A DNA stretch of 13,991 nucleotides from Magnetospira sp. (GTDB taxonomy: Bacteria; Pseudomonadota; Alphaproteobacteria; Rhodospirillales; Magnetospiraceae). The stretch lies in the NCBI GenBank assembly GCA_028277325.1, contig JANQGL010000159.1, positions 1-13,991 on the forward strand, in the 5' to 3' direction. Under the pieces are notes generated by a model. The model ran no database searches and was not told the origin of the DNA. It saw only the letters and a list, made by a program, of their open reading frames with translations. A program made the position numbers and the translations under genes. Below, piece by piece: positions 6,208 to 13,418 of this stretch; position 1 is the first letter of the stretch; each line of letters begins with the position of its first letter.

Positions 6208-6540
6208 ATGGCATATGAAGTCAACGGCAAGACCATCGAGCACGACGAGGAAGGCTACCTCACCGACCTGTCCCAGTGGGACAAGGACGTGGCCGACCTG
6301 ATCGCCAAGGACGAAGGGGTCGACATGTCCCCCGAGCACTGGGAGGTGGTCGACTTCCTGCGCGAGTACTACGAGGAATACCAGATCGCCCCGGCGATCC
6401 GCGTGCTGGTCAAGGCGATCGGCAAGAAGCTCGGCCCGGAGAAAGGCTCGAACAAGTACCTCTACGAGCTGTTCCCTTACGGCCCGGCCAAGCAGGCGTG
6501 CAAGATCGCCGGCCTGCCGAAGCCGACCGGTTGCGTTTGA
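6208..6540 (+). CDS. dsrC: DsrC, sulfur-carrier protein
   Basis: DsrC (110 residues, TusE-like) carries sulfur between DsrEFH, DsrAB and the membrane complex DsrMKJOP. Both functional cysteines of true DsrC are present in the flexible C-terminal arm, Cys98 and the penultimate Cys109 (KQACKIAGLPKPTGCV), ten residues apart. This separates it from TusE or RspA proteins that lack one of them. The helix-turn-helix-like core (SPEHWEVVDFLREYYEEY) and PEKGSNKYLYELFPYGP are typical. The ribosome site GAGGAG lies 9 bases before the ATG. Hairpins flank the gene on both sides, which suggests its message level is set separately; DsrC is known to be made in excess in sulfur oxidisers. Confidence 0.97.
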   Translation: MAYEVNGKTIEHDEEGYLTDLSQWDKDVADLIAKDEGVDMSPEHWEVVDFLREYYEEYQIAPAIRVLVKAIGKKLGPEKGSNKYLYELFPYGPAKQACKIAGLPKPTGCV

Positions 6541-6556
6541 TCGGCCGTGCGGCGGC

Positions 6557-6572
6557 GGCGGCCTCGGCCGCC
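6557..6572 (+). other. GC hairpin between dsrC and dsrM
   Basis: GGCGGCC (6557-6563) and GGCCGCC (6566-6572) form an inverted repeat 17 bases after the dsrC stop, without a U-run. The 153-base gap to dsrM holds nothing else I can name; a short AT-rich tract (6657-6676) precedes the dsrM ribosome site. A role in processing or partial attenuation, keeping dsrC message above dsrM message, is an inference. Confidence 0.4.
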
Positions 6573-6693
6573 CCGTCGCGCGCCGACCCCACGCGCCGAA
6601 GAGGCGCCGTTGGGCGGCGGGTTGGGTCCCGGACCGTCCCTGCGGCTGCAGAGGCTTGAAAAACTTGGATTTTTGACGAGGGAGAGCGCCGCG

Positions 6694-7434
6694 ATGTCGC
6701 TCCTGACGGTTCTTTATGTCCTGTTGTTCTACGCGGCGGCCGTGATTTTCGTGGTCGGCCTGGGGCGCAAGATCTGGCAGTTCGCGACGGTGCCGGCTCC
6801 CCTCAAGATCCCGACCACGCCGGCCCCGACGACGCGCGGCGGCGTGGCCTTGCGCATCGCACGAGAGGTGGCGCTTTTCGAGAGCCTGTTCAAGTCCAAT
6901 CGTTGGATTTGGGTGTTCGCGGTGCTGTTTCACGCCGGCCTGCTGCTGGTGGTGGTGCGCCACCTGCGCTACTTCACCGAGCCGGTGTGGGGCGTGGTCA
7001 CCCTGGCGCAGCCGTTCGGCATCTACGGCGGCATGGCGATGGTGGTCGGCCTGCTCGGCCTGTGGGCGCGCCGGGCGGTGGTCGACCGGGTGCGCTACAT
7101 CTCCAGCCCGTCCGACCACCTGATGCTGGCCCTGCTGGTCGCCATCGGGGCGACCGGCCTCGGCATGAAATACGTGCTGCATACGGATATCGTGCAGATC
7201 AAGGCGTTCACCCTCGGCCTGCTGTATTTCGACTGGCGGCCGCTGCCCGGCGATCCGCTGCTGCTGCTGCACCTGGGCCTGGTCGCGCTGCTGATGATCG
7301 TGTTCCCGTTCAGCAAGCTTCTTCACGCGCCGGGGGTGTTCTTCAGCCCGAGCCGCAACATGGTCGACAACCCGCGCGAAACCCGCCACGTGGCGCCGTG
7401 GGCGGCGCCGCTCGACGCGGCGCGCGACCGCTGA
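6694..7434 (+). CDS. dsrM: DsrM, cytochrome b membrane subunit of DsrMKJOP
   Basis: DsrM (246 residues) is a NarI-like di-heme b integral membrane protein that exchanges electrons with quinone and anchors DsrK. Five to six hydrophobic segments are visible (about 3-24, 71-90, 103-125, 142-160 and 188-208). Candidate heme histidines are His80, His90, His142, His193 and His211; FHAGLLLVVVRH and HLGLVALLMIVFPFSKLLH are typical of the family. The C-terminal PFSKLLHAPG is a DsrM/HmeC/NarI signature. The length matches the short DsrM of sulfur oxidisers rather than the longer form in sulfate reducers. I placed the start at 6694, where AGGGAGAG precedes the ATG and the membrane segment begins at once; the frame also opens at 6547, but that adds an arginine-rich N-terminus in the intergenic hairpin region. 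dsrK follows after 25 bases. Confidence 0.94.
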   Translation: MSLLTVLYVLLFYAAAVIFVVGLGRKIWQFATVPAPLKIPTTPAPTTRGGVALRIAREVALFESLFKSNRWIWVFAVLFHAGLLLVVVRHLRYFTEPVWGVVTLAQPFGIYGGMAMVVGLLGLWARRAVVDRVRYISSPSDHLMLALLVAIGATGLGMKYVLHTDIVQIKAFTLGLLYFDWRPLPGDPLLLLHLGLVALLMIVFPFSKLLHAPGVFFSPSRNMVDNPRETRHVAPWAAPLDAARDR

Positions 7435-7459
7435 TCGCGCAGGACGACGGGAGGGAACC

Positions 7460-8956
7460 GTGGCCAAAGTGAAATTCGACACCCCGGCGTTCCGCGAGCA
7501 CCGCGAGATCCCGAAACTCCAGCCGGACGCGATGGCGCATTCGCAGCCGTTCTTCGCCAAGCCGGAGCACCAGGAACCGCTCGGCTTCCCCGGCCAGCTG
7601 GTGGACGACTGGGAGAACAAGGCGGTCGCCAAGCTGGGCGAGCTGCTGACCAAGTACAAATCGCTCAAGGTGTACCTGGATTCCTGCGTCAAATGCGGCG
7701 CCTGCACCGACAAGTGCCACTATTACCTCGGCACCAACGATCCCAAGAACATGCCGGTGGCGCGCCAGGACCTGCTGCGCCAGGTCTACCGGCGCCATTT
7801 CACCCTGGCCGGCAAGATCGTCCCGGGTCTGGTCGGCGCCAGGGACATGACCAAGGAGGTGCTGGACGACTGGTACAAGTACTTTCACCAGTGTTCGCAG
7901 TGCCGCCGCTGCTCGGTGTTCTGTCCCTACGGCATCGACACCGCCGAGATCTCCATGGCGGCGCGCGAGATCATGGACCACATCGGGGTGGGCCAGAAGT
8001 ACTGCAACGAGATCATCGGCAAGGTCCACAAGATCGGCAACAACCTGGGACTGCCGCTGCCGGCCCTGGAGGCGACCCTGGAGGACCTGGAGGACGAGGT
8101 CAAGGAGGACACCGGCCGCGACGTGAAGTATCCGGTCAACCAGGAAGGCGCCGACGTCCTGCTGGTCACCCCGTCGGCCGACTTCTTCGCCGAGCCGCAC
8201 ATCGACGGCCTGGTCGGCTACGGCAAGGTGTTCCACCAGGCGGGCATCTCCTGGACGGTCAGCTCCTACGCCTCCGAGGCGGCCAACTTCGCCATGTTCA
8301 TCGGGTCCTACGACCAGATGCACCAGCTCGCCAACCGGATCCGCCAGGCGGCGCTCGACCTGGGGGTGAAGCGGATCGTGTTCGGCGAATGCGGGCATGC
8401 CTGGCGGGTCGCCTATTCGTTCCTCAACACCCTGGCCGGACCGTGGGACTTCCTCGATCCCGGGTACCCGGTGCCGCAGCACATCTGCGAGTTCACCCAC
8501 GGCCTGATCGAGCGCGGGGCGTTGACCCTGGACAAGGAGGCCAACGACCACATGACGCTGACCTTCCACGATTCCTGCAACGTGGCGCGGGCCTCGCGGA
8601 TGGGCGACATGCCGGGCGGGCAGTTCCACATCCCGCGCGAGGTCATCAAGGCGAGCTGCGGCAAGTTCGTGGAAATGGACCCCAACACCACCCGCGAAAG
8701 CACCTTCTGCTGCGGCGGCGGCGGCGGTCTGCTGACCGACGACCTGATGGAACTGCGGGTCAAGGGCGCCCTGCCGCGCATGGAAGCGCTGCAGGAGGCG
8801 CGCGAGCATCACGGCGTCACCCACATGGCGACGATCTGCGCCATCTGCAAGAGCCAGTTCACCAAGGTGATGCCCTACTACGGTTTCGACATGGACGCGG
8901 TGGTCAGCGTCCATCAGCTGGTCGGCAACGCCATTCAGCTGGGCACCAAGGAATAA
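7460..8956 (+). CDS. dsrK: DsrK, iron-sulfur/CCG-domain catalytic subunit of DsrMKJOP
   Basis: DsrK (498 residues) is the cytoplasmic heterodisulfide reductase-like (HdrD-type) subunit thought to act on the DsrC trisulfide or disulfide, bound to the membrane by DsrM. Two ferredoxin motifs are seen: CVKCGACTDKC (Cys76, 79, 82, 86) and CSQCRRCSVFCP (Cys145, 148, 151, 155). The C-terminal half has the CCG-type cluster residues GECGHA (Cys311), HDSC (Cys373), FCCGGGGG (Cys417-418) and CAIC (Cys460, 463), as needed for a noncubane [4Fe-4S] site. The start codon is GTG at 7460 with GGGAGG close upstream; no earlier ATG fits, and the next in-frame ATG (residue 25) lacks a ribosome site. It sits 25 bases after dsrM and 48 before dsrL. 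Confidence 0.96.
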   Translation: MAKVKFDTPAFREHREIPKLQPDAMAHSQPFFAKPEHQEPLGFPGQLVDDWENKAVAKLGELLTKYKSLKVYLDSCVKCGACTDKCHYYLGTNDPKNMPVARQDLLRQVYRRHFTLAGKIVPGLVGARDMTKEVLDDWYKYFHQCSQCRRCSVFCPYGIDTAEISMAAREIMDHIGVGQKYCNEIIGKVHKIGNNLGLPLPALEATLEDLEDEVKEDTGRDVKYPVNQEGADVLLVTPSADFFAEPHIDGLVGYGKVFHQAGISWTVSSYASEAANFAMFIGSYDQMHQLANRIRQAALDLGVKRIVFGECGHAWRVAYSFLNTLAGPWDFLDPGYPVPQHICEFTHGLIERGALTLDKEANDHMTLTFHDSCNVARASRMGDMPGGQFHIPREVIKASCGKFVEMDPNTTRESTFCCGGGGGLLTDDLMELRVKGALPRMEALQEAREHHGVTHMATICAICKSQFTKVMPYYGFDMDAVVSVHQLVGNAIQLGTKE

Positions 8957-9004
8957 GCGGGAGCGCTCGTAGAAAGCACGGAACAAGAGCACGGGAAGGA
9001 AACC

Positions 9005-10954
9005 ATGAATCGGGAAAACGCCAGCACGGCCCTGAACTATCGCCGCTACAAGGACGGCGATATCGAGTGGAAACGGTACGAGGACAAGATTTTCCAGGCC
9101 GGGTGGTCGCACAAGTGTCCGACCTACGTTCACAAGACGCCGCCCTGCCAGGGGAGCTGTCCGTCGGGCCACGACATCCGGGGCTGGCTGGCCATCGCGC
9201 GCGGCATGGACAAGCCGCCGGTGGACGGCATGCCGTGGCAGGAGTACGCCTTCCGGCGGATGGTCGAGGCCAACCCCTTCCCGGCCGCCATGGGCCGCGT
9301 CTGCCCGGCGCCCTGCGAGGACGGCTGCAACCGCAACGAGGTCGACGACTTCGTGGGCATCAATTCGGTCGAGCAGTACGTGGGCGACTGGGCGATCGAG
9401 AACAACATGAGCTTCCCCAGGCCGTCCAAGGAGACCGGCCACAAGGTGGCGGTGATCGGCGGCGGGCCGGCCGGACTGGCCGCGGCGTTCTTCCTGCGCC
9501 GCGACGGCCACGCGGTGACGGTGTTCGAAAGCCTGCCGGAACTGGGCGGCATGATGCGCTACGGCATTCCCGGCTATCGCACGCCGCGCGCCATGCTGGA
9601 CGCCGAGATCGGGCGCATCCTCGACATGGGGGTCGAGGCCCGCTGCGGGGTGCGGATCGGGGTCGATATCTCGATCGACCAGATTGACAAGGATTTCGAC
9701 GCCGTGTTCTGGGCGATCGGCGCCCAGAAGGGTCGTGGCCTGCCGGTCGACGGCTGGGACGGCACCCCGAACTGTCTCACCGGCGTCGACTTCCTGCGCG
9801 CCTTCAACGAGGGCCGCCTGAAATACGTCACCCAGCGCATCGTCGTGGTCGGCGGCGGCGACACCTCCATCGACGTGGCCTCGGTGGCGCGCCGCCTCGG
9901 CCATATCTCCACCACCCGCGAGAAGGACCGCCCGGAATCGGTCGTCCTCGGCCATACCGCCCACGACGTGGCCGGCACGGCGGCCCGCCAGGGCGTCAAG
10001 TCGGTGCTCACCTCGCTGTTCCCGATCGAGCAGATGACGGCGGCCGAGCACGAGCGCCAGGACGCCCTGCGCGAGGGCGTCGAGATCAAGGGCGGGGTGA
10101 TGCCGCTGGAGGTCCTGAAGGACGCCAACGGACGCGCCCGCGCGCTCAGGATGTGCGCGTGCACCATGGACGGCATGCGGCCGATCCCCACCGAGGGCAC
10201 CGAGTTCGAGATCGAGTGCGATTTGGTCGTCTCGGCGATCGGCCAGACGGGCGACATGACCGGCCTCGATTCCCTGGACAACGGGCGCGGCTTCATCGAG
10301 GCCGACCGGCTGTTCCGGGTCAAGGGCCGCGAGGCCAAGCATTTCGCCGGCGGCGACATCATCCGCCCGCACCTCCTGACCACCGCCATCGGCCACGGCT
10401 CCATCGCCGCCGAATCGATCAGCAAGGCCCTTCAGGGGATCGACGACCTCCCGAAGCGGCCGCGCGTCGACGTCCACCATTTCAACCTGCTGGACGAACT
10501 GCGCGGACGCGGCCTCGATCCCGAAAAGTTCGAGGGTCCGGCCCGCGGCACCTCGGAGGCCGATTTCGCGGTCCACAACTACGAGGATCGGTCGTTCGCC
10601 GAAATCATCCCGCATGGCGACCTGTTCCTCGGCCACTTCCCCTACAAGGAACGCAACCGGCGGCCCGAGATCCACATCGAGGGCGACCAGGTGCTCGGCA
10701 ATTTCCAGGAGCGCATCAAGAGCCTGACCGAGGAGGCGGCGCAGGACGAAGGCAAGCGCTGCATGTCCTGCGGCATGTGTTTCGAATGCGACAACTGCGT
10801 GATCTTCTGTCCGCAGGACGCGGTGAAACGAACCAAGAAGAGCGAGCGCGCGGTCGGCCGCTACGTCTATACCGACTACATCCGCTGCATCGGTTGCCAC
10901 ATCTGCGCCGACGTCTGCCCGACCGGCTACATCGACATGGGACTCGGGGAGTGA
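9005..10954 (+). CDS. dsrL: DsrL, NAD(P)H:acceptor iron-sulfur flavoprotein
   Basis: DsrL (649 residues) is a cytoplasmic GltD-like iron-sulfur flavoprotein that works with DsrAB; in sulfur oxidisers it is the electron acceptor that passes electrons to NAD(P)+. N-terminal cluster cysteines include Cys38, 48, 52 and Cys100, 104, 108. The FAD dinucleotide motif is VIGGGPAGLAAAFFLRRDGH (Gly152-154 core), and the NAD(P)H motif is VVVGGGDTSIDVASVARRLG (Gly283-285). A second FAD contact is FAGGDI near residues 448-453. The C-terminal extension carries two [4Fe-4S] ferredoxin motifs, CMSCGMCFECDNC (from Cys586) and CIGCHICADVCP (Cys628, 631, 634, 638), which mark DsrL rather than a plain glutamate synthase small chain. 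AAGGA lies 6 bases before the ATG. dsrJ starts 4 bases after the stop. Presence of DsrL next to dsrK is typical of the oxidative pathway. Confidence 0.96.
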   Translation: MNRENASTALNYRRYKDGDIEWKRYEDKIFQAGWSHKCPTYVHKTPPCQGSCPSGHDIRGWLAIARGMDKPPVDGMPWQEYAFRRMVEANPFPAAMGRVCPAPCEDGCNRNEVDDFVGINSVEQYVGDWAIENNMSFPRPSKETGHKVAVIGGGPAGLAAAFFLRRDGHAVTVFESLPELGGMMRYGIPGYRTPRAMLDAEIGRILDMGVEARCGVRIGVDISIDQIDKDFDAVFWAIGAQKGRGLPVDGWDGTPNCLTGVDFLRAFNEGRLKYVTQRIVVVGGGDTSIDVASVARRLGHISTTREKDRPESVVLGHTAHDVAGTAARQGVKSVLTSLFPIEQMTAAEHERQDALREGVEIKGGVMPLEVLKDANGRARALRMCACTMDGMRPIPTEGTEFEIECDLVVSAIGQTGDMTGLDSLDNGRGFIEADRLFRVKGREAKHFAGGDIIRPHLLTTAIGHGSIAAESISKALQGIDDLPKRPRVDVHHFNLLDELRGRGLDPEKFEGPARGTSEADFAVHNYEDRSFAEIIPHGDLFLGHFPYKERNRRPEIHIEGDQVLGNFQERIKSLTEEAAQDEGKRCMSCGMCFECDNCVIFCPQDAVKRTKKSERAVGRYVYTDYIRCIGCHICADVCPTGYIDMGLGE

Positions 10955-10958
10955 TCGC

Positions 10959-11342
10959 ATGATGCGCTTGACGGGGGGACTGCTGCTTGTCGGGTTGGCG
11001 CTGGGCGCCGTTCCGGTCTCGGCCGGCGACGGCGTTCCCCTGCCGACGCCGGCCCGCGGCAAGGGGACGCAGTGCGTGGAGCCGACCGACACCATGCGCC
11101 GCTACCACATGGACTACCTGCTGCACCAGCGGGACGAGACGGTGCATCGCGGCATCCGGGGCACCAAGTACGCGCTCAAGGACTGCGTGGAGTGCCACGC
11201 CACCCCGGACCCGCGTCCCGAGGTGCGGGCGCTAACCCTTTACGGGTTCTGCAAGGAGTGCCACGACTACGCGGCGGTCAGCATCGACTGCTTCGGCTGC
11301 CACACGCCCGTGAGCGCGTCATCGGAGGGGGGGAGCCAATGA
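10959..11342 (+). CDS. dsrJ: DsrJ, periplasmic triheme cytochrome c
   Basis: DsrJ (127 residues) is the exported triheme c-type cytochrome of DsrMKJOP. A Sec-type signal is clear: MMRLTGG, then a hydrophobic run, with likely cleavage after VSA (residue 22). Three heme sites are CVECH (76-80), CKECH (98-102) and CFGCH (111-115). Cys39 in GTQCVEP, outside the heme sites, corresponds to the cysteine that gives one heme its unusual His/Cys ligation in studied DsrJ. His50, His56 and His63 are candidate distal ligands. GGGGAG of the ribosome site lies over the dsrL stop, and two ATGs (10959, 10962) are adjacent; I used the first. The stop overlaps the dsrO start as ATGA. Confidence 0.95.
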   Translation: MMRLTGGLLLVGLALGAVPVSAGDGVPLPTPARGKGTQCVEPTDTMRRYHMDYLLHQRDETVHRGIRGTKYALKDCVECHATPDPRPEVRALTLYGFCKECHDYAAVSIDCFGCHTPVSASSEGGSQ

Positions 11343-12100
11343 CCGCCAGCAACCGAAAACCGCATGATCCGGGGCGCCGCCGCCTGCTGACCGGCGCCCT
11401 GGCCGCCGCCGCGTCCGTCATCGCGCCCGGCATTCTGCTGGTGGCGCCTCGGCCGGCCGCCGGCCGGGCGCCCGGCGAGCCGGTGACCGACCGGGTGCGC
11501 TGGGGGCTGCTGATCGACACCACCCGCTGCGAGGCCGGCTGCGACCACTGCATCACCGCCTGCCGGACCGAGCATGACTGGGACAACGCGCCGCACAGCC
11601 GGCCCGACCAGCAGGCCCAGTGGATCCGCAAGCTGGACGTCCACAATCCGGAAACCGGCTACACCTTCTCGCTGCCGATGATGTGCCAGCACTGCGAGAA
11701 CCCGCCCTGCGCCGACGTCTGCCCGACCGGCGCATCGTTCCGGCGGGCCGACGGGATCGTTCTGGTCGACAAGCACATCTGCATCGGCTGTCGCTACTGC
11801 ATGATCGCCTGCCCCTACAAGGCGCGGTCCTTCGTGCACGAGACGATCGGCGGCCAGAAGCCCTATTCGCCGCGCGGCAAGGGAACGGTCGAGAGCTGCA
11901 CCCTGTGCGTCCACCGGGTGGATGCCGGACGCCTCCCCGCCTGCGTCGAGGCCTGCACCGAAAAGGCCGGCGGCGCCATGGTGTTCGGCGACCTGAACGA
12001 TCCCGGCAGCGAAATCTCGCGAACGGTGTCGCGGATCGCCACCACGCAAGTTCGCGCCGACCTGGGGCTCGACCCGGGCGTGCTGTATCACGGATTCTAG
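11339..12100 (+). CDS. dsrO: DsrO, periplasmic Tat-exported [4Fe-4S] ferredoxin subunit
   Basis: DsrO (253 residues) is the periplasmic iron-sulfur subunit of DsrMKJOP that links DsrJ and the membrane protein DsrP. A twin-arginine signal is seen near the N-terminus: DPGRRRLLTG followed by an alanine-rich hydrophobic run and a likely cleavage site around AAGRA (residues 40-44). Four [4Fe-4S] cysteine groups follow: CEAGCDHCITAC (Cys64, 68, 71, 75), CQHCENPPCADVCP (116, 119, 124, 128), CIGCRYCMIACP (148, 151, 154, 158) and Cys187, 190, 202, 206. This is the NrfC/PhsB/TtrB pattern. The ATG overlaps the dsrJ stop (ATGA). The stop codon TAG at 12098-12100 is part of a CTAG that forms the left edge of the repeat element before dsrP. 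Confidence 0.95.
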   Translation: MTASNRKPHDPGRRRLLTGALAAAASVIAPGILLVAPRPAAGRAPGEPVTDRVRWGLLIDTTRCEAGCDHCITACRTEHDWDNAPHSRPDQQAQWIRKLDVHNPETGYTFSLPMMCQHCENPPCADVCPTGASFRRADGIVLVDKHICIGCRYCMIACPYKARSFVHETIGGQKPYSPRGKGTVESCTLCVHRVDAGRLPACVEACTEKAGGAMVFGDLNDPGSEISRTVSRIATTQVRADLGLDPGVLYHGF

Positions 12101-12138
12101 TGGATAGAATGATGCAAATTTCGGATTCGGGACACTAG
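12097..12138. repeat. CTAG-bounded repeat copy between dsrO and dsrP
   Basis: This 42-base segment begins CTAGTG (12097-12102) and ends CACTAG (12133-12138), a 6-bp terminal inverted repeat. Its right part TTCGGATTCGGGACAC (12120-12135) is identical to 5794-5809, and 12108-12135 is 24 of 28 identical to 5782-5809. The left CTAG supplies the dsrO stop codon, so insertion here would not alter the protein. It probably represents one end or a collapsed form of the same mobile-type repeat seen before dsrH. The dsrP ribosome site lies just past its right edge. Confidence 0.6.
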
Positions 12139-12153
12139 GTCGGGGAGGACGCG

Positions 12154-13410
12154 ATGTCGAAACGGATCAATCTCGACCACCTGGGCGTTCAGGGGCCTCG
12201 ATTCTACGTCACCCTCGGCTGGGTCGGCCTGCTGCTGCTGATCGGCGCCGCCTGCGCCCTGGTCATGGAGCACGAGGGCCACGTGGTCACCGGGATGAAC
12301 AACCAAGTGATCTGGGGCACGCCGCACGTGTTCGCGGTGTTCCTGATCGTCGCCGCCTCGGGCGCGCTCAACGTGGCCTCGATCAGTTCGGTGTTCGGCA
12401 AGCAGATGTACAAGCCGTTGGCGCCGCTTTCCACCGTCGTCTCGGCCGCCCTGCTGGTCGGCGGCCTGGCGGTGCTGGTCCTCGACCTGGGGCGGCCCGA
12501 CCGCCTGACGGTGGCGATGACCCACTACAACTTCAAGTCCATCTTCGCCTGGAACATCTATCTGTACACCGGATTCCTGCTGATCATCCTGGCCTATCTG
12601 TGGATGATGATGGAGCGCCGCATGCAGCCGCATGCCCACGGCGCCGGCGTCGTGGCCCTGCTGTGGCGGCTCGCCCTGACCACCGGCACCGGGTCGATCT
12701 TCGGGTTCGTGATCGCCCGGCAGGCCTACGACGCGGCGGTCATGGCGCCGATGTTCATCGTGTTCTCCTTCGCCTACGGGCTCGCCGCGTTCAACCTGGT
12801 GGTGATGGGAATCTACACCTGGACCGACCGCGATCTGGGCCGGTTCGTGACCTACCGGATGCGCTCCATGCTGCGCCTGTTCGTCGGGGCCTCGGCCTAT
12901 TTCACCGCCCTCTACCACCTGACCAACCTCTACGCGACCGAGCACCACGCCTGGGAGCGGTTCGTGCTGATGGACGGCGGCCCCTATACCACGCTGTTCT
13001 GGGTCGGCCAGGTGGCGATCGGCTACCTGGCGCCGCTGATCCTGCTGTTCCATCCGGGAACCCGCGACTCCTACGCCGTGATCGCCGCCTCGTCGCTGCT
13101 GGTCATCGCCGGCGGGATGTCGCAGATGTACGTGACCATCGTCGGCGGCCAGGCGTTCCCGCTGGTGTTGTTCCCGGGCATGGAGGTGAGCTCCGGGTTC
13201 TACGACGGCGTGGTGGCCGCCTACGCCCCCTCGGCCTGGGAGGTCGGCCTGGGGCTTCTCGGCGTCGGGGTGGCCATCGTGATCATCCTGCTGTCGGCCA
13301 AGACCCTGCGCGTGGTGCCGGACAACCTGGCCGATCGCTTCCTCGATCCGGACTACGACAAGACCCAGGCCGAACTGGCCGAGGAGCGGGAACTGGCGCA
13401 AATGGGCTGA
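12154..13410 (+). CDS. dsrP: DsrP, NrfD/PsrC-type integral membrane subunit
   Basis: DsrP (418 residues) is the NrfD-family membrane protein of DsrMKJOP, thought to exchange electrons between quinone and DsrO/DsrJ. About ten hydrophobic membrane segments are seen, for example around residues 18-38, 57-77, 93-111, 132-152, 160-180, 195-222 and 245-270, with more to near residue 395. The motif LDLGRPDR (110-117), with membrane flank LVGGLAVLVLDLG, is the hallmark of NrfD-type proteins. FNLVVMGIYTW and the C-terminal AKTLRVVPDNLADRFLDPDY are also family-like. There is no heme or cluster motif, as expected. GGGGAGG lies 5 bases before the ATG. dsrN starts 8 bases after the stop. The reading frame is complete, with no break caused by the repeat upstream. 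Confidence 0.94.
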   Translation: MSKRINLDHLGVQGPRFYVTLGWVGLLLLIGAACALVMEHEGHVVTGMNNQVIWGTPHVFAVFLIVAASGALNVASISSVFGKQMYKPLAPLSTVVSAALLVGGLAVLVLDLGRPDRLTVAMTHYNFKSIFAWNIYLYTGFLLIILAYLWMMMERRMQPHAHGAGVVALLWRLALTTGTGSIFGFVIARQAYDAAVMAPMFIVFSFAYGLAAFNLVVMGIYTWTDRDLGRFVTYRMRSMLRLFVGASAYFTALYHLTNLYATEHHAWERFVLMDGGPYTTLFWVGQVAIGYLAPLILLFHPGTRDSYAVIAASSLLVIAGGMSQMYVTIVGGQAFPLVLFPGMEVSSGFYDGVVAAYAPSAWEVGLGLLGVGVAIVIILLSAKTLRVVPDNLADRFLDPDYDKTQAELAEERELAQMG

Positions 13411-13418
13411 GGTGGCGG

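Noticed and set aside
7343..11095. A 1250-codon open frame on the minus strand, opposite dsrK and dsrL
   Set aside because: It mirrors the strong G/C third-position bias of the genes on the plus strand. Its translation is rich in H, R, V, D and A without any recognisable domain, while the opposite strand encodes clear, conserved DsrK and DsrL.
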